Shown: positions 27,129 to 35,808 of the stretch, one piece after another
Numbering within the stretch: the first letter of the stretch is position 1
Layout of the letters: each line of letters starts with the position of its first letter
NCBI RefSeq assembly: GCF_014171475.1
Contig: NZ_CP048817.1
Coordinates: 3,534,001-3,598,000 of the forward strand
DNA length: 64,000 bases
From: Sphingomonas sp. So64.6b
GTDB lineage: Bacteria > Pseudomonadota > Alphaproteobacteria > Sphingomonadales > Sphingomonadaceae
Reading direction: 5' to 3'
Made by a program: the position numbers and the translations under genes
Notes under the pieces: generated by a model
Told to the model about the DNA's origin: nothing
The model's database searches: none
Seen by the model: only the letters and a program-made list of their open reading frames with translations

Positions 27129-28428
27129 ATGTAGGACCGACCGGACCTGACACTCGTTCTGAGCTTTTGCCCGATTGAGGGATTGCTATCGGTGGAGGCA
27201 ACTCCGAGGTTACGAGCCTTCACCTCAAGGCATGCTCGCCCGTCACGCGTGCAACTTGAGAATATCGATAAACCCGCGCGGCCCGGCGGGCGCATGACGA
27301 TGGCCAGGATAATAAAGGCAGAGGCCTGGCATTGGAGGGCACCAATCTCCCGAACAGTCGCTAAAGCGCATATGTCGAGCAAGCACGCGCCGGTTACGTC
27401 AATCGTGATTTCTTGCGTCTGTCTCCCGAATTCCCACCGATAGGGCCTGCCGCATAACCGCGTCCGGCTTAGCCTTTCCCCCGCCACGCAACATCTGACT
27501 TGTCGCGCGAGAAGGGGGCGTTGCATTTGCTGGTCGAATCGCAGCGTTTCCTGCTGTCTCGCAACAAGTCTCCGGTCCAGGTTTTTGAATTGATGTCGCG
27601 GGTTGACGATATGCCGGCCAGTGCGAAGGCGAGATGAGCGGCGTCGTTTCGAAGCTGCCACACGGATTCGCGCACATCGCGGGGAAAGGCGTCGCGTTTA
27701 GCTTCGACCAGAAACTGGATCGTCCGACCGGCCGCTACATGGGCTTGGAGCTGGGCACGTGCGACCGTTACGACGCGCGTGACGGCCTCGGGGTTGTCGA
27801 AAAGGGTGCGCTGGATCACGACCTCGATTACGCGTATCTGACTATCAATGGCGCGGTCGTTCTGCCGCGAGCGTCCCTCGGCACGCTCGCTAGGTTGGTG
27901 CACAAGCGCAGGGACTCGGCCCCTCGCCGACCAGGCACCGGATCGAGGCTCACGTGGCATTGCGCGCGACCATAGGCGCAACCGTGTTCTTGCCCGCGTC
28001 GCTATGCAGCCGGACGAGTTCCTGCCGATCACGGTTATTGGGCTTGTAACCCCGGACAACGAGCCGCTTCCGACGCTGCCGAGCGCCGGAAAGCCTCGGT
28101 CCCGGCGACATGGACTTTGTCCCAGCCAGGATGGTGGGTGGTGGCGACGCGATCCTTCACCACTTCCTGGCTCTCGGTCGCCGTGATCAGTCGATGCACC
28201 TGATCGTCCGGCGTAGACTGTTCAGGATGGTGGCTGGGCATGCACATACCACCGGGTCTTTGTCACCGTGGTCGTGATCATCAGGACGCGTACCCGGCTT
28301 GGCTTCTTGAGGTGTCCAGCCAGGCGTGGATAAGGCTGGCGGGGCGACAAATACCGCGGTCAGAGTGCCGCTATATAGCCCGCACATTTACGGGCTAGCT
28401 GGTGAGGTCTTCCATTTGATCCACGAGA
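27129..28428. other. Unassigned region between two DJ-1/PfpI genes
   Basis: About 1.3 kb without a convincing gene. Several 60-230-codon open frames occur on both strands (for example minus 27469-28059 and plus 27634-27975) but overlap one another, lack ribosome sites and resemble no family I recognise. The stretch is less compact and more degenerate than its surroundings, consistent with decayed genes between convergent neighbours. Confidence 0.4.
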
Positions 28429-29280
28429 TCATGCTGACCCGAGATGTCCAAAGCTGTGTGCCTCGTCGGCAGCCTTGCGCATCTGTCGATACGTGGGATC
28501 CAGCCTTTCGCGGACCGCCGACAGGATTGCCGGATCGGCGGTGGTCGGTGAACCAGCTCTGAAAGGCGGTTGTGGATCGTATTCGTTGGAGAGCTGCATA
28601 GTCTCCGCGACTTCGCGACCACGGAGATTTGATGCGAGCACCAGCCCAAAATCGACACCAGAGGTCACCCCTCCGCCTGTCATACGGTTTCGATCTTGAA
28701 CGACCCGCTCCTCCACCGGCTTAGCGCCGAAAACCGGCAGAATGTCACGGAACATCCAATGAGATGTCGCCTCGTAACCCTGCAGCAGACCGGCGGACCC
28801 TAGGATCAGCGACCCGGTGCACACACTGGTAACGAAACGGGCGCGGCTTCCACGGTCCGCAAGAAACGAGAGCACCTCCTCATCCCCCATCATAGCTACT
28901 GTACCCCATGTTCCACCCGGTACGAACAACACGTCAAGATCGCGGGGGCATTGAGCGATCGACGTGGTCGGTACGATGCTGAAGCGTCCTTCTGTCGTTA
29001 TGGCGTCGTTGGTCTTCCAGACAAGGTGAACGCGAGTATTGGCAAGCCCGCTCAAAATGCAGTGAGGACCAACGAGGTCTAACGGTTCGAACCCCGGATA
29101 AGCGAGCATTCCAATCTGAAGCGGCTGCCCCGCGCGAGCATTTTCTCGTCCGGATTCGCTCTTAGGTTTTGGGCTGCCCGATGAAGGCTTCCGGCGCGCG
29201 TCTGCTCTGACAGATATAGCTGCGACCGTTGCGCCTACTGCTAGCGTCAATGCCCGACGTGAGATACCATCATGCGCCAT
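28429..29280 (-). CDS. Tat-exported DJ-1/PfpI protein, isonitrile-hydratase-like
   Basis: A 283-residue paralogue of the 26298 and 44169 proteins. A Tat signal (GISRRALTLAVGAT) and a linker rich in Ser, Pro and Lys precede a DJ-1/PfpI domain from about residue 54. It contains Asp68 (PLDLVGP), Cys154-Thr155 (SVCTGSLIL), ATSHW and GGGVTSGVDFGL. All residues expected for isonitrile hydratase are present. It stands alone on the minus strand, 118 bases from the divergent GlxA-like remnant at 29399. Confidence 0.82.
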   Translation of the reverse strand: MAHDGISRRALTLAVGATVAAISVRADARRKPSSGSPKPKSESGRENARAGQPLQIGMLAYPGFEPLDLVGPHCILSGLANTRVHLVWKTNDAITTEGRFSIVPTTSIAQCPRDLDVLFVPGGTWGTVAMMGDEEVLSFLADRGSRARFVTSVCTGSLILGSAGLLQGYEATSHWMFRDILPVFGAKPVEERVVQDRNRMTGGGVTSGVDFGLVLASNLRGREVAETMQLSNEYDPQPPFRAGSPTTADPAILSAVRERLDPTYRQMRKAADEAHSFGHLGSA

Positions 29281-29398
29281 TTCATCATTCCAGTGCCGGT
29301 CATTTACGAGATGGCGCTCGGCCTATAACCGAACGCTGCGCACGGTATGGATTGTGGTAAGCATTGACGAAAGGACGGTGATCCCTCATTTCGCGACA

Positions 29399-29687
29399 AT
29401 GGCAAAGTCGATCGGCGTCTTGGTATCCTGACTTCCAGATTCTCGATGCGACGGGCCCGATCGCCGTTTCTAGATCGCGAACGAACTTGCCCCGGGGTCT
29501 TACAAATTGGTGCTTTTATCGATCAACGCGCGACCCATAATGAGTTCATTAGGGCTCGTTGTTGATACCGTCGCGATCGACGGTGGGCACTTCCCAAGGA
29601 CAAGGCGCCGATCTCGACGGAGTTTGGCATTCCGTTCACCGCGGCGCGCACGTCGAAGAATGTCCGCGGATCTGGACGTGTTGCTAA
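29399..29687 (+). pseudogene. Chimeric remnant: GlxA-type N-terminus joined to a DJ-1/PfpI fragment, cut by IS3
   Basis: From the ATG at 29399 the sequence reads as a GlxA regulator N-terminus in pieces: MAKSIGVLV, then PDFQILDATGPIAV, then KLVLLSINARPIMSSLGLVVDTVAIDGG. Small indels separate the pieces. At about 29595 the sequence switches to DKAPISTEFGIPFTAARTS..., nearly the same DNA as the region around 26548 in the Tat-exported DJ-1 gene. One indel later the aligned DNA still matches the segment encoding RDLDVLL, and the copy ends exactly at the IS3 terminus at 29688. It is therefore a fusion of two related genes, both decayed. Confidence 0.7.
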
Positions 29688-29713
29688 TGAACCGCGCCGG
29701 GTCTACCGGAGGC
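29688..29713 (+). repeat. IS3 left inverted repeat
   Basis: Starts TGAACCGCGCCGGGTC and ends ACCGGAGGC. It pairs with 30981-31005 with a one-base length difference. Confidence 0.75.
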
Positions 29714-29726
29714 ACTGGGTTGTGAG

Positions 29727-30630
29727 TCACGCTGCCATATCGATGTTGTCCGCGGCAGCATAATATTGATCTTCGGCTTCAGCAGGCGGGATGTTGCCGA
29801 TGGGCTCCAGCAGCCGGCGATGGTTGAACCAGTCGACCCATTCGAGGGTCGCGTATTCCACCGCTTCGAAGGGTCGCCAGGGTCCACGACGGTGGATGAC
29901 CTCGGCCTTGTAAAGGCCGTTGATCGTCTCGGCTAAAGCGTTGTCGTAGCTGTCGCCGACGCTGCCGACCGACGGTTCGATCCCGGCTTCGGCGAGGCGC
30001 TCGGTGTATTTGATGGACACGTATTGCGAGCCACGATCGCAATGATGGATGAGGCCGCCCCGATGGGTCGGCCGGCGATCGTGAAGCGCCTGTTCCAGGC
30101 ATCGAGGACGAAGCTCGCGTGCGCCGTCCTGCTGGCGCGCCAGCCGACGATACGCTTGGCGTAGGTGTCGATCACGAAGGCGACGTAGACGAACCCGCCC
30201 AGGTTGCGACGTAAGTGAAGTCCGACACCCACAACATGTTCGGTGCTGGCGCGTAGAACCTGCGGTTGACATGATCGAGCGGGCACGGTGCGGCCTCGTC
30301 GCTAATGGTCGTGCGCACCGGCTTGCCCCGGATCACCCCTGCCAAGCCCATCGCGCGCATCAGCCGCGCGACGGTACAGCGTGCGATGGAATGACCTTCC
30401 CACATCATCTGCCGCCAGACCTTGCGCACGCCGTAGACCGCGAAGTTCTCGGCGAACACGCGCGCGATCTCGGGCTTGAGCGCCACGTCCCGCCGCGCCC
30501 GCGCCGACAGGCGTGTCGAATCCTGTCGCTGCGCGACGCGCTCGTGGTAAGTGGATGGGGCGATCGGCAGGACGCGGCAGATCGGCTCGACCCCGTATGA
30601 GGCGCGGTTATCATCGATAAACGCGATCAT
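29727..30630 (-). pseudogene. IS3-family transposase OrfB with two frameshifts
   Basis: The DDE integrase domain is recognisable but spread over three frames. The N-terminal part is [20 protein letters not shown] through WVSDFTYVATW (30630 to about 30190), the middle is GGFVYVAFVIDTYAKRIVGW (to about 30095), and the end is HHCDRGSQYVSIKY and LAETINGLYKAEVIHR to the stop at 29727. The catalytic residues are present in these pieces (SDFTY, CDRGSQY, AETIN), but two indels break the product, so the copy should be inactive unless the indels are sequencing errors. Confidence 0.85.
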
Positions 30631-30953
30631 CGCTTGAACGGGCGGTCGAGCTCCGCCTGCGCAAAATATGCCGACGCCTTGCGCAGAATCTCATTAGCCT
30701 GCCGCAGCTCGCGAACCTCGCGCTCCAGCGCCTTCACCTTGTCGGCAACCTCTGTCGGGACACCGGCGCGCTCGCCGCTGTTGACCTCAGCCTTCTTCAC
30801 CCAATCATGCAATGTCTGCGGAACGCAGCCGATCTTCTCCGCGATCGACACCACCGCCGCCCACCGCGATGGGTAATGCCGCTCGTGATCGGTCACCATC
30901 CGGACCGCGCGCTCGCGCACCTCCGGCGCAAACTTGTTCGTTGTCTTGCCCAT
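30627..30953 (-). CDS. IS3-family OrfA (transposase DNA-binding subunit)
   Basis: An intact 108-residue protein with an N-terminal helix-turn-helix ([20 protein letters not shown], then [14 protein letters not shown]) and a leucine-zipper-like helix ([23 protein letters not shown]), characteristic of IS3 OrfA. It overlaps OrfB by four bases. The family normally makes an OrfAB fusion by programmed -1 frameshifting. Confidence 0.9.
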   Translation of the reverse strand: MGKTTNKFAPEVRERAVRMVTDHERHYPSRWAAVVSIAEKIGCVPQTLHDWVKKAEVNSGERAGVPTEVADKVKALEREVRELRQANEILRKASAYFAQAELDRPFKR

Positions 30954-30980
30954 ACAGGCTCCCCCTTCTCAGGAGTTGAA

Positions 30981-31005
30981 GCCTCCGCAAACCCGGCGCG
31001 GTTCA
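30981..31005 (-). repeat. IS3 right inverted repeat
   Basis: On the minus strand it reads TGAACCGCGCCGGGTTTGCG and then GAGGC, the partner of 29688-29713. Confidence 0.75.
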
Positions 31006-31120
31006 GATGCCGTCGGCGGAACGCGAGCTACGCGATTACATCGAGTGCCGCTTCAATGCAGTCGGACATTTCTGGCATTCCGATATCGTTGCGATCGACG
31101 CTCGCTGATCCCGGTCCGCC

Positions 31121-32353
31121 CTAGTTCGGGGTCGCCCATTGATGGGAAGCGCTGGATCCGAAAAGCGCGAGAAGCACTGGCATCGATCCGAGAAGGCAAA
31201 TTCCCGGCCAGTCTCCGATGATCCAGGCGCCGCCGACGAGCAGCGACATAACTGCACCTCCCAAAAACATCGCCACTTGATAAACCGCGTTCAGCCGCGT
31301 TCGGACTTGCGCATCCAGACCGTACAGTATCGTTCGATTCGAAAGGTCCGCGATGGTCACGCCAAGATCCAATAGCACGAGACCGACGGCCATTGCCGGG
31401 AGAGTGCCTTGGAAGAGCCAGACTATGAGCCAGGCCCCCGTCATCGCAGAAAGGCCGACCCTTCTCGCCAAGATTGGGCTCTGCCGGTCGATCAAACGGC
31501 CAAATATCGGCGCCGCTAGCGCCGGAATTGCACCAAGAATGGCAACCAGCCCGACGGCACGGGGCGTCCAGTGGAATGCCGGGCCTTGCAAATAGAGGCT
31601 AATCCCGAGCCAGAACACGTTGAACGAGCCGAACGAGAGCGCTTGGCAGAAGGCAGCGAGGCGCAGTTCTGGACTATTCCGGAAGAGTTTAGGCAATGAT
31701 GCGATCACCTCGAAATAATGAACCTTGTCGCGCTTGATCGAAGCAGGCTCGGGCCGGATGAGCTCTATGGTGAGAAAGAGTACGGGCAGGAGCGCGATCG
31801 CGGCGACGCCGTAGACTGCCCGCCAGCCAAAACGCGTGCCGACCTCTCCTGAAATAGCGCGAGCCAGTAGGATGCCGATTATGACGCCGCGCGTAAGGAC
31901 ACCGGTAGCAAGGCCGACCTTCTTAGGCGAAACATGGATGCTCACATATGGCGGCAGTATATACGGCGTGATGCCGAATAACCCGATCAGCAATGACGCG
32001 AGGGCGACGACCGGCGCCGATCCGCTCACGCAGAACAGAACCAGTGCCGCGCCCTGAGCCGGGATCACGAAAAGCAGCAGACGGCGAGGGGGAATCACAT
32101 CGCCCAGAGGCAGGAGAAACGTCAGGCCGATGGCAAGGCCAAGCTGACTTAAAGCCGGAAGCGCGCCTGTCAGCCATCCCGTCAGTCCAAGTGATTCGCC
32201 TATCTGAACGATCAGTGGCTGAACATAATAGACATTCGCAACGGTCAGGCCGGCTACCACCGCCAGAAGCCCAATCGCGCGATTGTCGAGCGTATCGACG
32301 TACATCTTGGGATCGCTGGGAGTTCGTTGCAACGCCGAATTGTTATTTGTCAT
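31121..32353 (-). CDS. MFS transporter, drug/nucleoside-efflux-like
   Basis: A 410-residue integral membrane protein with about twelve hydrophobic helices. After a short polar N-terminus come ANVYYVQPLIVQIGESL and LPLGDVIPPRRLL (the helix 2-3 loop), the layout of YnfM/NepI-type exporters. Its C-terminus lies about 115 bases from the IS3 end. It is upstream of no other minus-strand gene and is separated by 66 bases from the SnoaL-like gene, so SnoaL-like and MFS may be cotranscribed. Export of a toxic substrate or product of the neighbouring enzymes is possible. Confidence 0.8.
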   Translation of the reverse strand: MTNNNSALQRTPSDPKMYVDTLDNRAIGLLAVVAGLTVANVYYVQPLIVQIGESLGLTGWLTGALPALSQLGLAIGLTFLLPLGDVIPPRRLLLFVIPAQGAALVLFCVSGSAPVVALASLLIGLFGITPYILPPYVSIHVSPKKVGLATGVLTRGVIIGILLARAISGEVGTRFGWRAVYGVAAIALLPVLFLTIELIRPEPASIKRDKVHYFEVIASLPKLFRNSPELRLAAFCQALSFGSFNVFWLGISLYLQGPAFHWTPRAVGLVAILGAIPALAAPIFGRLIDRQSPILARRVGLSAMTGAWLIVWLFQGTLPAMAVGLVLLDLGVTIADLSNRTILYGLDAQVRTRLNAVYQVAMFLGGAVMSLLVGGAWIIGDWPGICLLGSMPVLLALFGSSASHQWATPN

Positions 32354-32419
32354 ACGATGGGTCTCACATGATCGGCCCTGCGGCTATTGACCGGTCACGA
32401 AGGAACTTTGCTCGATTGC

Positions 32420-32899
32420 TCAGCGATCGTCGGTTTTTAACGGACCGTTGCGGGTCCAGATGTCCCGGTGAAGCTTCCACACGCCGTCCTTCTTCACAAA
32501 AATTAGGATCTGTTTGCCACGAGATTTAAGTCGCCCGCCGGCATCGCGAACTTCCGTGTCGGTTACCTCGGTCATGACCTGATCATTGCCGTAAAATTCA
32601 TAGTTACTGAAACGCAAGGTCGTTGGTGGCGCACCGGCACTAATGCTTTTGAAATAGGCAACGATTGCCGCCGGGCCGGTCACGGCCTCGCTTCCTTCCG
32701 GCAGCAGTTTTGCGTCTGGCGTATAGAGGACGGCAAGCGCGTCCATGTCGCCGCGTTTATGGGCTTCCACCCAGCGGTCATTCTCTGCCCGGATCGCCGC
32801 CTCCCGAGTTCGCTGTGTGCCCGTCGCGAACGCGGGCCCGGAAAATGCAACAACAGCGGCCATGCAGGCCGGAATGATCAAGAAATTGAGACGTGACAT
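32420..32899 (-). CDS. Exported SnoaL-like/DUF4440 protein
   Basis: A 159-residue protein with a Sec signal peptide (MSRLNFLIIPACMAAVVAFSGPAFA), then a SnoaL/NTF2-like fold of the SgcJ/EcaC type. It contains AAIRAENDRWVEAHKRGDMDAL, YTPDAKLLPEGSEAVTG and a C-terminal LHRDIWTRNGP. These small pockets act as isomerases, hydrolases or binding proteins, and no specific reaction can be read. It lies between a Tat-exported DJ-1 gene (74 bases upstream) and the MFS gene on the same strand, probably as one transcription unit acting in the periplasm. Confidence 0.8.
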   Translation of the reverse strand: MSRLNFLIIPACMAAVVAFSGPAFATGTQRTREAAIRAENDRWVEAHKRGDMDALAVLYTPDAKLLPEGSEAVTGPAAIVAYFKSISAGAPPTTLRFSNYEFYGNDQVMTEVTDTEVRDAGGRLKSRGKQILIFVKKDGVWKLHRDIWTRNGPLKTDDR

Positions 32900-32973
32900 T
32901 TGTGGTTACCCAACTTGGTCCGAGATGAGCTGAAGCGCGCAGCGGTCGCTGACGATATCGGCGGACGAACTGA

Positions 32974-33783
32974 CTATCTTGTAAGCCCGGCTATTTTAGC
33001 GAGGCTTGCATACTGTTGCTTGAATGCGGCGATCACCTCGGGCGGAGCCGTTTCCGGCCGACCGGAATGGAATGGCGGATCGGGCTCATATTCCATCAGT
33101 AACTGAATGACCTGGGCCTGAACCGGACCGCGCAGCATTGCGGCCACCGTCAGGGCAAAGTCGATACCCGCGGTCACGCCGCCGCCGCTGATGTATCGGC
33201 CGTCCCTTACAACGCGCGCAGGATCGGGGATCGCCCCATATTGTGGAAGAAGATTACGCTGCGCCCAGTGACAGGCGCTCCGGCGCCCTTTCAGCAGACC
33301 GGCTGCGCCAAGTATGAGCGAACCGTTGCAGATCGACGTGACGTATTTCGCATCATCGGCAAGGCGCCGCAGGTGGCTCTGGATGTCCGGCGTTAACATC
33401 GTCGAACGATCGGTGCCGCCCGGCACACAGATGAGATCACAGCCTGTAACTGCGGACAACTTGTCGGTGTTTGTCAGGGATACATTGGTGTCTGAAACGA
33501 TCGTGCCGCCCTCCGGGCTGGCAACAAGCACCTTAACATTGGGCAGACGGGCGAACACTTCATTCGCGCCGGCGAAGTCCTGCAACGTAAACTTCTGATA
33601 GAGCACGAAAAGTATTTGAAACGGCTCTCCGGCACTGCCGATTCCGGTCGCGCCCGCGGTTTCCGGCGTCAGCCCGCCCAACAGCGCTATGGCGGCGGCC
33701 GCGCTACCGAACATGAGCGTCTGCCGTCGAGAAAATCCGCTACGTGGCGGGGCGTCGAGATTGATTTCGGTGTCGTCGGCCAT
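32974..33783 (-). CDS. Tat-exported DJ-1/PfpI protein, divergent active site (Cys-Asn)
   Basis: A 269-residue protein. The Tat signal is late but clear (GFSRRQTLMFGSAAAAIALL). The DJ-1/PfpI domain begins near residue 54, with Asp69 (LQDFAGA), nucleophile Cys152 (SICNGSLIL), ACHW and GGGVTAGIDFAL. The residue after the cysteine is Asn153 rather than the Thr of isonitrile hydratases, and the DLxGP motif is altered to DFAGA, so activity or substrate may differ. It is first in a minus-strand unit with the SnoaL-like and MFS genes. Confidence 0.8.
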   Translation of the reverse strand: MADDTEINLDAPPRSGFSRRQTLMFGSAAAAIALLGGLTPETAGATGIGSAGEPFQILFVLYQKFTLQDFAGANEVFARLPNVKVLVASPEGGTIVSDTNVSLTNTDKLSAVTGCDLICVPGGTDRSTMLTPDIQSHLRRLADDAKYVTSICNGSLILGAAGLLKGRRSACHWAQRNLLPQYGAIPDPARVVRDGRYISGGGVTAGIDFALTVAAMLRGPVQAQVIQLLMEYEPDPPFHSGRPETAPPEVIAAFKQQYASLAKIAGLTR

Positions 33784-34202
33784 CGATTGTCGTCCTTATC
33801 AAGGCGCTTCCGCAGCGCTCAAACGCGCGCCGCGACGTTCCTATCGACGTAGGCACGTGGCCGTAAGGACTTATTTCCCTTATTTAGAGACATCGTTCGT
33901 TTTGAACGCCTATCGGCATGTTACCATCAGTGCGTGACCGAAATTGAGGGATCTTTGTCATTTTCCTATCCAGACGGATTGAGTAGGCTTGGTCCATCGC
34001 TGGCGCCTTGCCGCTTGAATGGAGGGCCACGCGATGACCGACGAAGGAGAGTGGCGTATCGCCTTCCAACGCCTGACGCGTACTTGCTTCGAGCCCCTAG
34101 TCGACGGCGTACGACCGCAGGGATACGATCTCTTCGTCCGCATGCGTGGCTTCAGGGGGCCTCCATCGACTGGATGCCTAACCCGCAACATAGCGAGGAA
34201 CG
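33784..34202. other. Control region between DJ-1 and RidA genes
   Basis: About 420 bases. No recognisable gene; short frames such as plus 34034-34225 have no family resemblance. On the minus strand a GGGAAATAA near 33878-33886 followed by CGTGCCTA about 13 bases on resembles, loosely, the candidate ECF promoter upstream of the DUF305 gene. Confidence 0.3.
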
Positions 34203-34724
34203 ATGAAATTGACCGAACCGCTTGACCGCCGCCGCATGATCGGCGTTGCCGGCGCCGCGATGCCCTTCGCCGTTGTCAGTACCGAAAGCCATGGGCGGCA
34301 ACCCGAGCGCTTCACCGGGAAGCAAATCCTCAACATACCAAAGGACAACGCGATGCTGGCGTCCAGCATCGCTTCTTATGAGAAATTCGGTTATTCGCCC
34401 GCAGTTCGCGCTGGCGGATTGCTATTCATCGCGGGGCAGATTGGGCGCAGGCCAGATGGGGGAATCGGAAGCGTTGCCGAACAGGCTGAATTGGCATTGA
34501 AGCGTACCGCCGAGATACTGCACCTTGCTGGATTGACCATGGCTGATTTGGTCGAGGTCGTTAGTTACCACGTTGACATAGAAACTAACCTTAAGGAATT
34601 CATGGCAGTTAAGGCCCGTTACACTGTCAAGCCGTTTCCAGCCTGGTCGATCATCGGGGTTCAGGCTTTGGCCTCGCCGGGCCTTAAGATCGAGATCCGC
34701 AGCATCGCCGTCTTCCCGGATTGA
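34203..34724 (+). CDS. RidA/YjgF-family protein with Tat-like signal
   Basis: A 173-residue protein. Residues ~50-173 are a Rid/YjgF/YER057c domain (YSPAVRAGGLLFIAGQIG, QAELALKRTAEILHLAGLTMADLVEVVSYHVD, and PGLKIEIRSIAVF). Family members hydrolyse reactive imines or enamines, or bind small ligands. The N-terminus adds LDRRRMIGVAGAAMPFAVVS, which looks like a Tat signal and is unusual because RidA proteins are normally cytosolic. It would place imine/enamine chemistry in the periplasm with the exported DJ-1 proteins. Confidence 0.78.
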   Translation: MKLTEPLDRRRMIGVAGAAMPFAVVSTESHGRQPERFTGKQILNIPKDNAMLASSIASYEKFGYSPAVRAGGLLFIAGQIGRRPDGGIGSVAEQAELALKRTAEILHLAGLTMADLVEVVSYHVDIETNLKEFMAVKARYTVKPFPAWSIIGVQALASPGLKIEIRSIAVFPD

Positions 34725-34739
34725 CGCAAAGGCACTGCG

Positions 34740-35291
34740 ATGCCTGCCGCTTCGTCTAGGAAGGTTGGTCGTTCGATGGCCGTTCAAATTGAAAGTGACC
34801 AGGTGCTTAACCTCGACGGTATGACGGCGGTCTGGCTGTTGCCAGTGGTCGCAGCCGAAGTGGCAGGGGTTAGGGCTGATAGACGGCACCAGTTTGTAGT
34901 GCTGGCGACCAGCTATGTGCTGTGGGCGTATTCGGCGCTGGTCGCGTTTGGCATCCTGGCGATTCTGCTCCTGCGTATAGCGCTCCACAAGTTGCCGCAC
35001 GAGAGCATGGCGGCGTCGAGTTGGCTTGCGCTCGGCCCGATCGGCACTGGTGCGCTCGGAATGCTGGTGCTGGGTGCGGACGCACCCGCGATGCTCGCTG
35101 CAAACGGCTCTGGCGGAATCGGCACCGTCGCTCAAGGGATCGGCGCGGTCACCGGGTTGATGCTATGGGGTTTCGGCCCATGGTCGCTAGCGCTCTCGAC
35201 GCTCATCACGTTCCGTTATTGGCGTGCGCAAGTGCCGTTCAATCTGGGCTGGCAAACCGGCGAACTGCTCGCGCTTAAAGCTGTGTGCTGA
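34740..35291 (+). pseudogene. Fragment of a TDT-family (TehA/SLAC1-like) transporter
   Basis: From about 34803 to 35255 the frame matches the C-terminal half of tellurite-resistance/dicarboxylate TDT transporters: MTAVWLLPVVAAEVAG, ATSYVLWAYSALVAFGILAILLLR, LPHESMAASSWLALGPIGTGALGMLVLG, and RAQVPFNLGW. Compared with full-length family members (~330-380 residues), the first helices are absent, a short internal segment after VAAEVAG is missing, and the end diverges right after FNLGW into unrelated sequence. It is most likely a non-functional remnant. Confidence 0.65.
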
Positions 35292-35808
35292 TCATGGCCG
35301 GCCCCACTACAAGTGATACGTCGGTACCGAAACGAATGTGCTCGCGATCAGCTATTTTCGGACGAGGAACCGCATCGCATTACTCCTGTGGTTGGGGGCC
35401 GGGCAAAAACGGGCAGAAGGTCTGCGGCCGGATCGAGGCCGGCACCTACGAGGAAGAACGCCCGCAGATTGCGGCCCCGCATCCGATCGGGCCGCTTGCC
35501 GCTGCGATCCCGCCTGCCTTCTCGGACACTGGGGCATAGGCTTCAAACGAGACCCACCAGCCGAACAGGGCCGAGGGCAGGCAGATCTGGCGTCCGAATG
35601 GAATGAACAGCATGGCCGGGGTCATGCGGGCGTCCGCGCGGCAGAATCAGTGCGCGCGAACTTGCCTGCGGTGTCCTTGTTCTGCCGTGCTAGTGTCAGG
35701 TCCTGTATGGCGTCGTCGCCCGCCGATTGGTGAACCCCGTGCAGGTCCGATCGCATCCGGCACGCGAAAAGTGCGTCGCTATTCCGGCGCCCCAGCAAAT
35801 TTTACACA
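35292..35808. other. Intergenic region without identifiable gene
   Basis: About 520 bases between the TDT remnant and the anti-sigma gene. Overlapping forward frames are present, none with a recognisable domain or a convincing ribosome site. Confidence 0.35.

Larger units (their letters stand above)
29688..31005 (-). mobile_element. IS3-family insertion sequence (degenerate)
   Basis: Bounded by inverted repeats starting TGAACCGCGCCGGGT: left 29688-29713, right 30981-31005 on the other strand, both ending GGAGGC. It carries an intact orfA and a frameshifted orfB. The flanks (TAA on the left, GAT on the right) do not form the 3-bp duplication usual for IS3, so the present junctions probably result from later recombination or deletion. 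Confidence 0.85.

Noticed and set aside
27260..27440. Minus-strand stretch ITIDVTGACLLDICALATV resembling an STAS domain
   Set aside because: Only the first dozen residues are suggestive; the rest does not follow the STAS pattern and there is no start or ribosome site.
34019..34225. Small plus-strand frame before the RidA gene
   Set aside because: No family resemblance, and it overlaps the RidA start in another frame.
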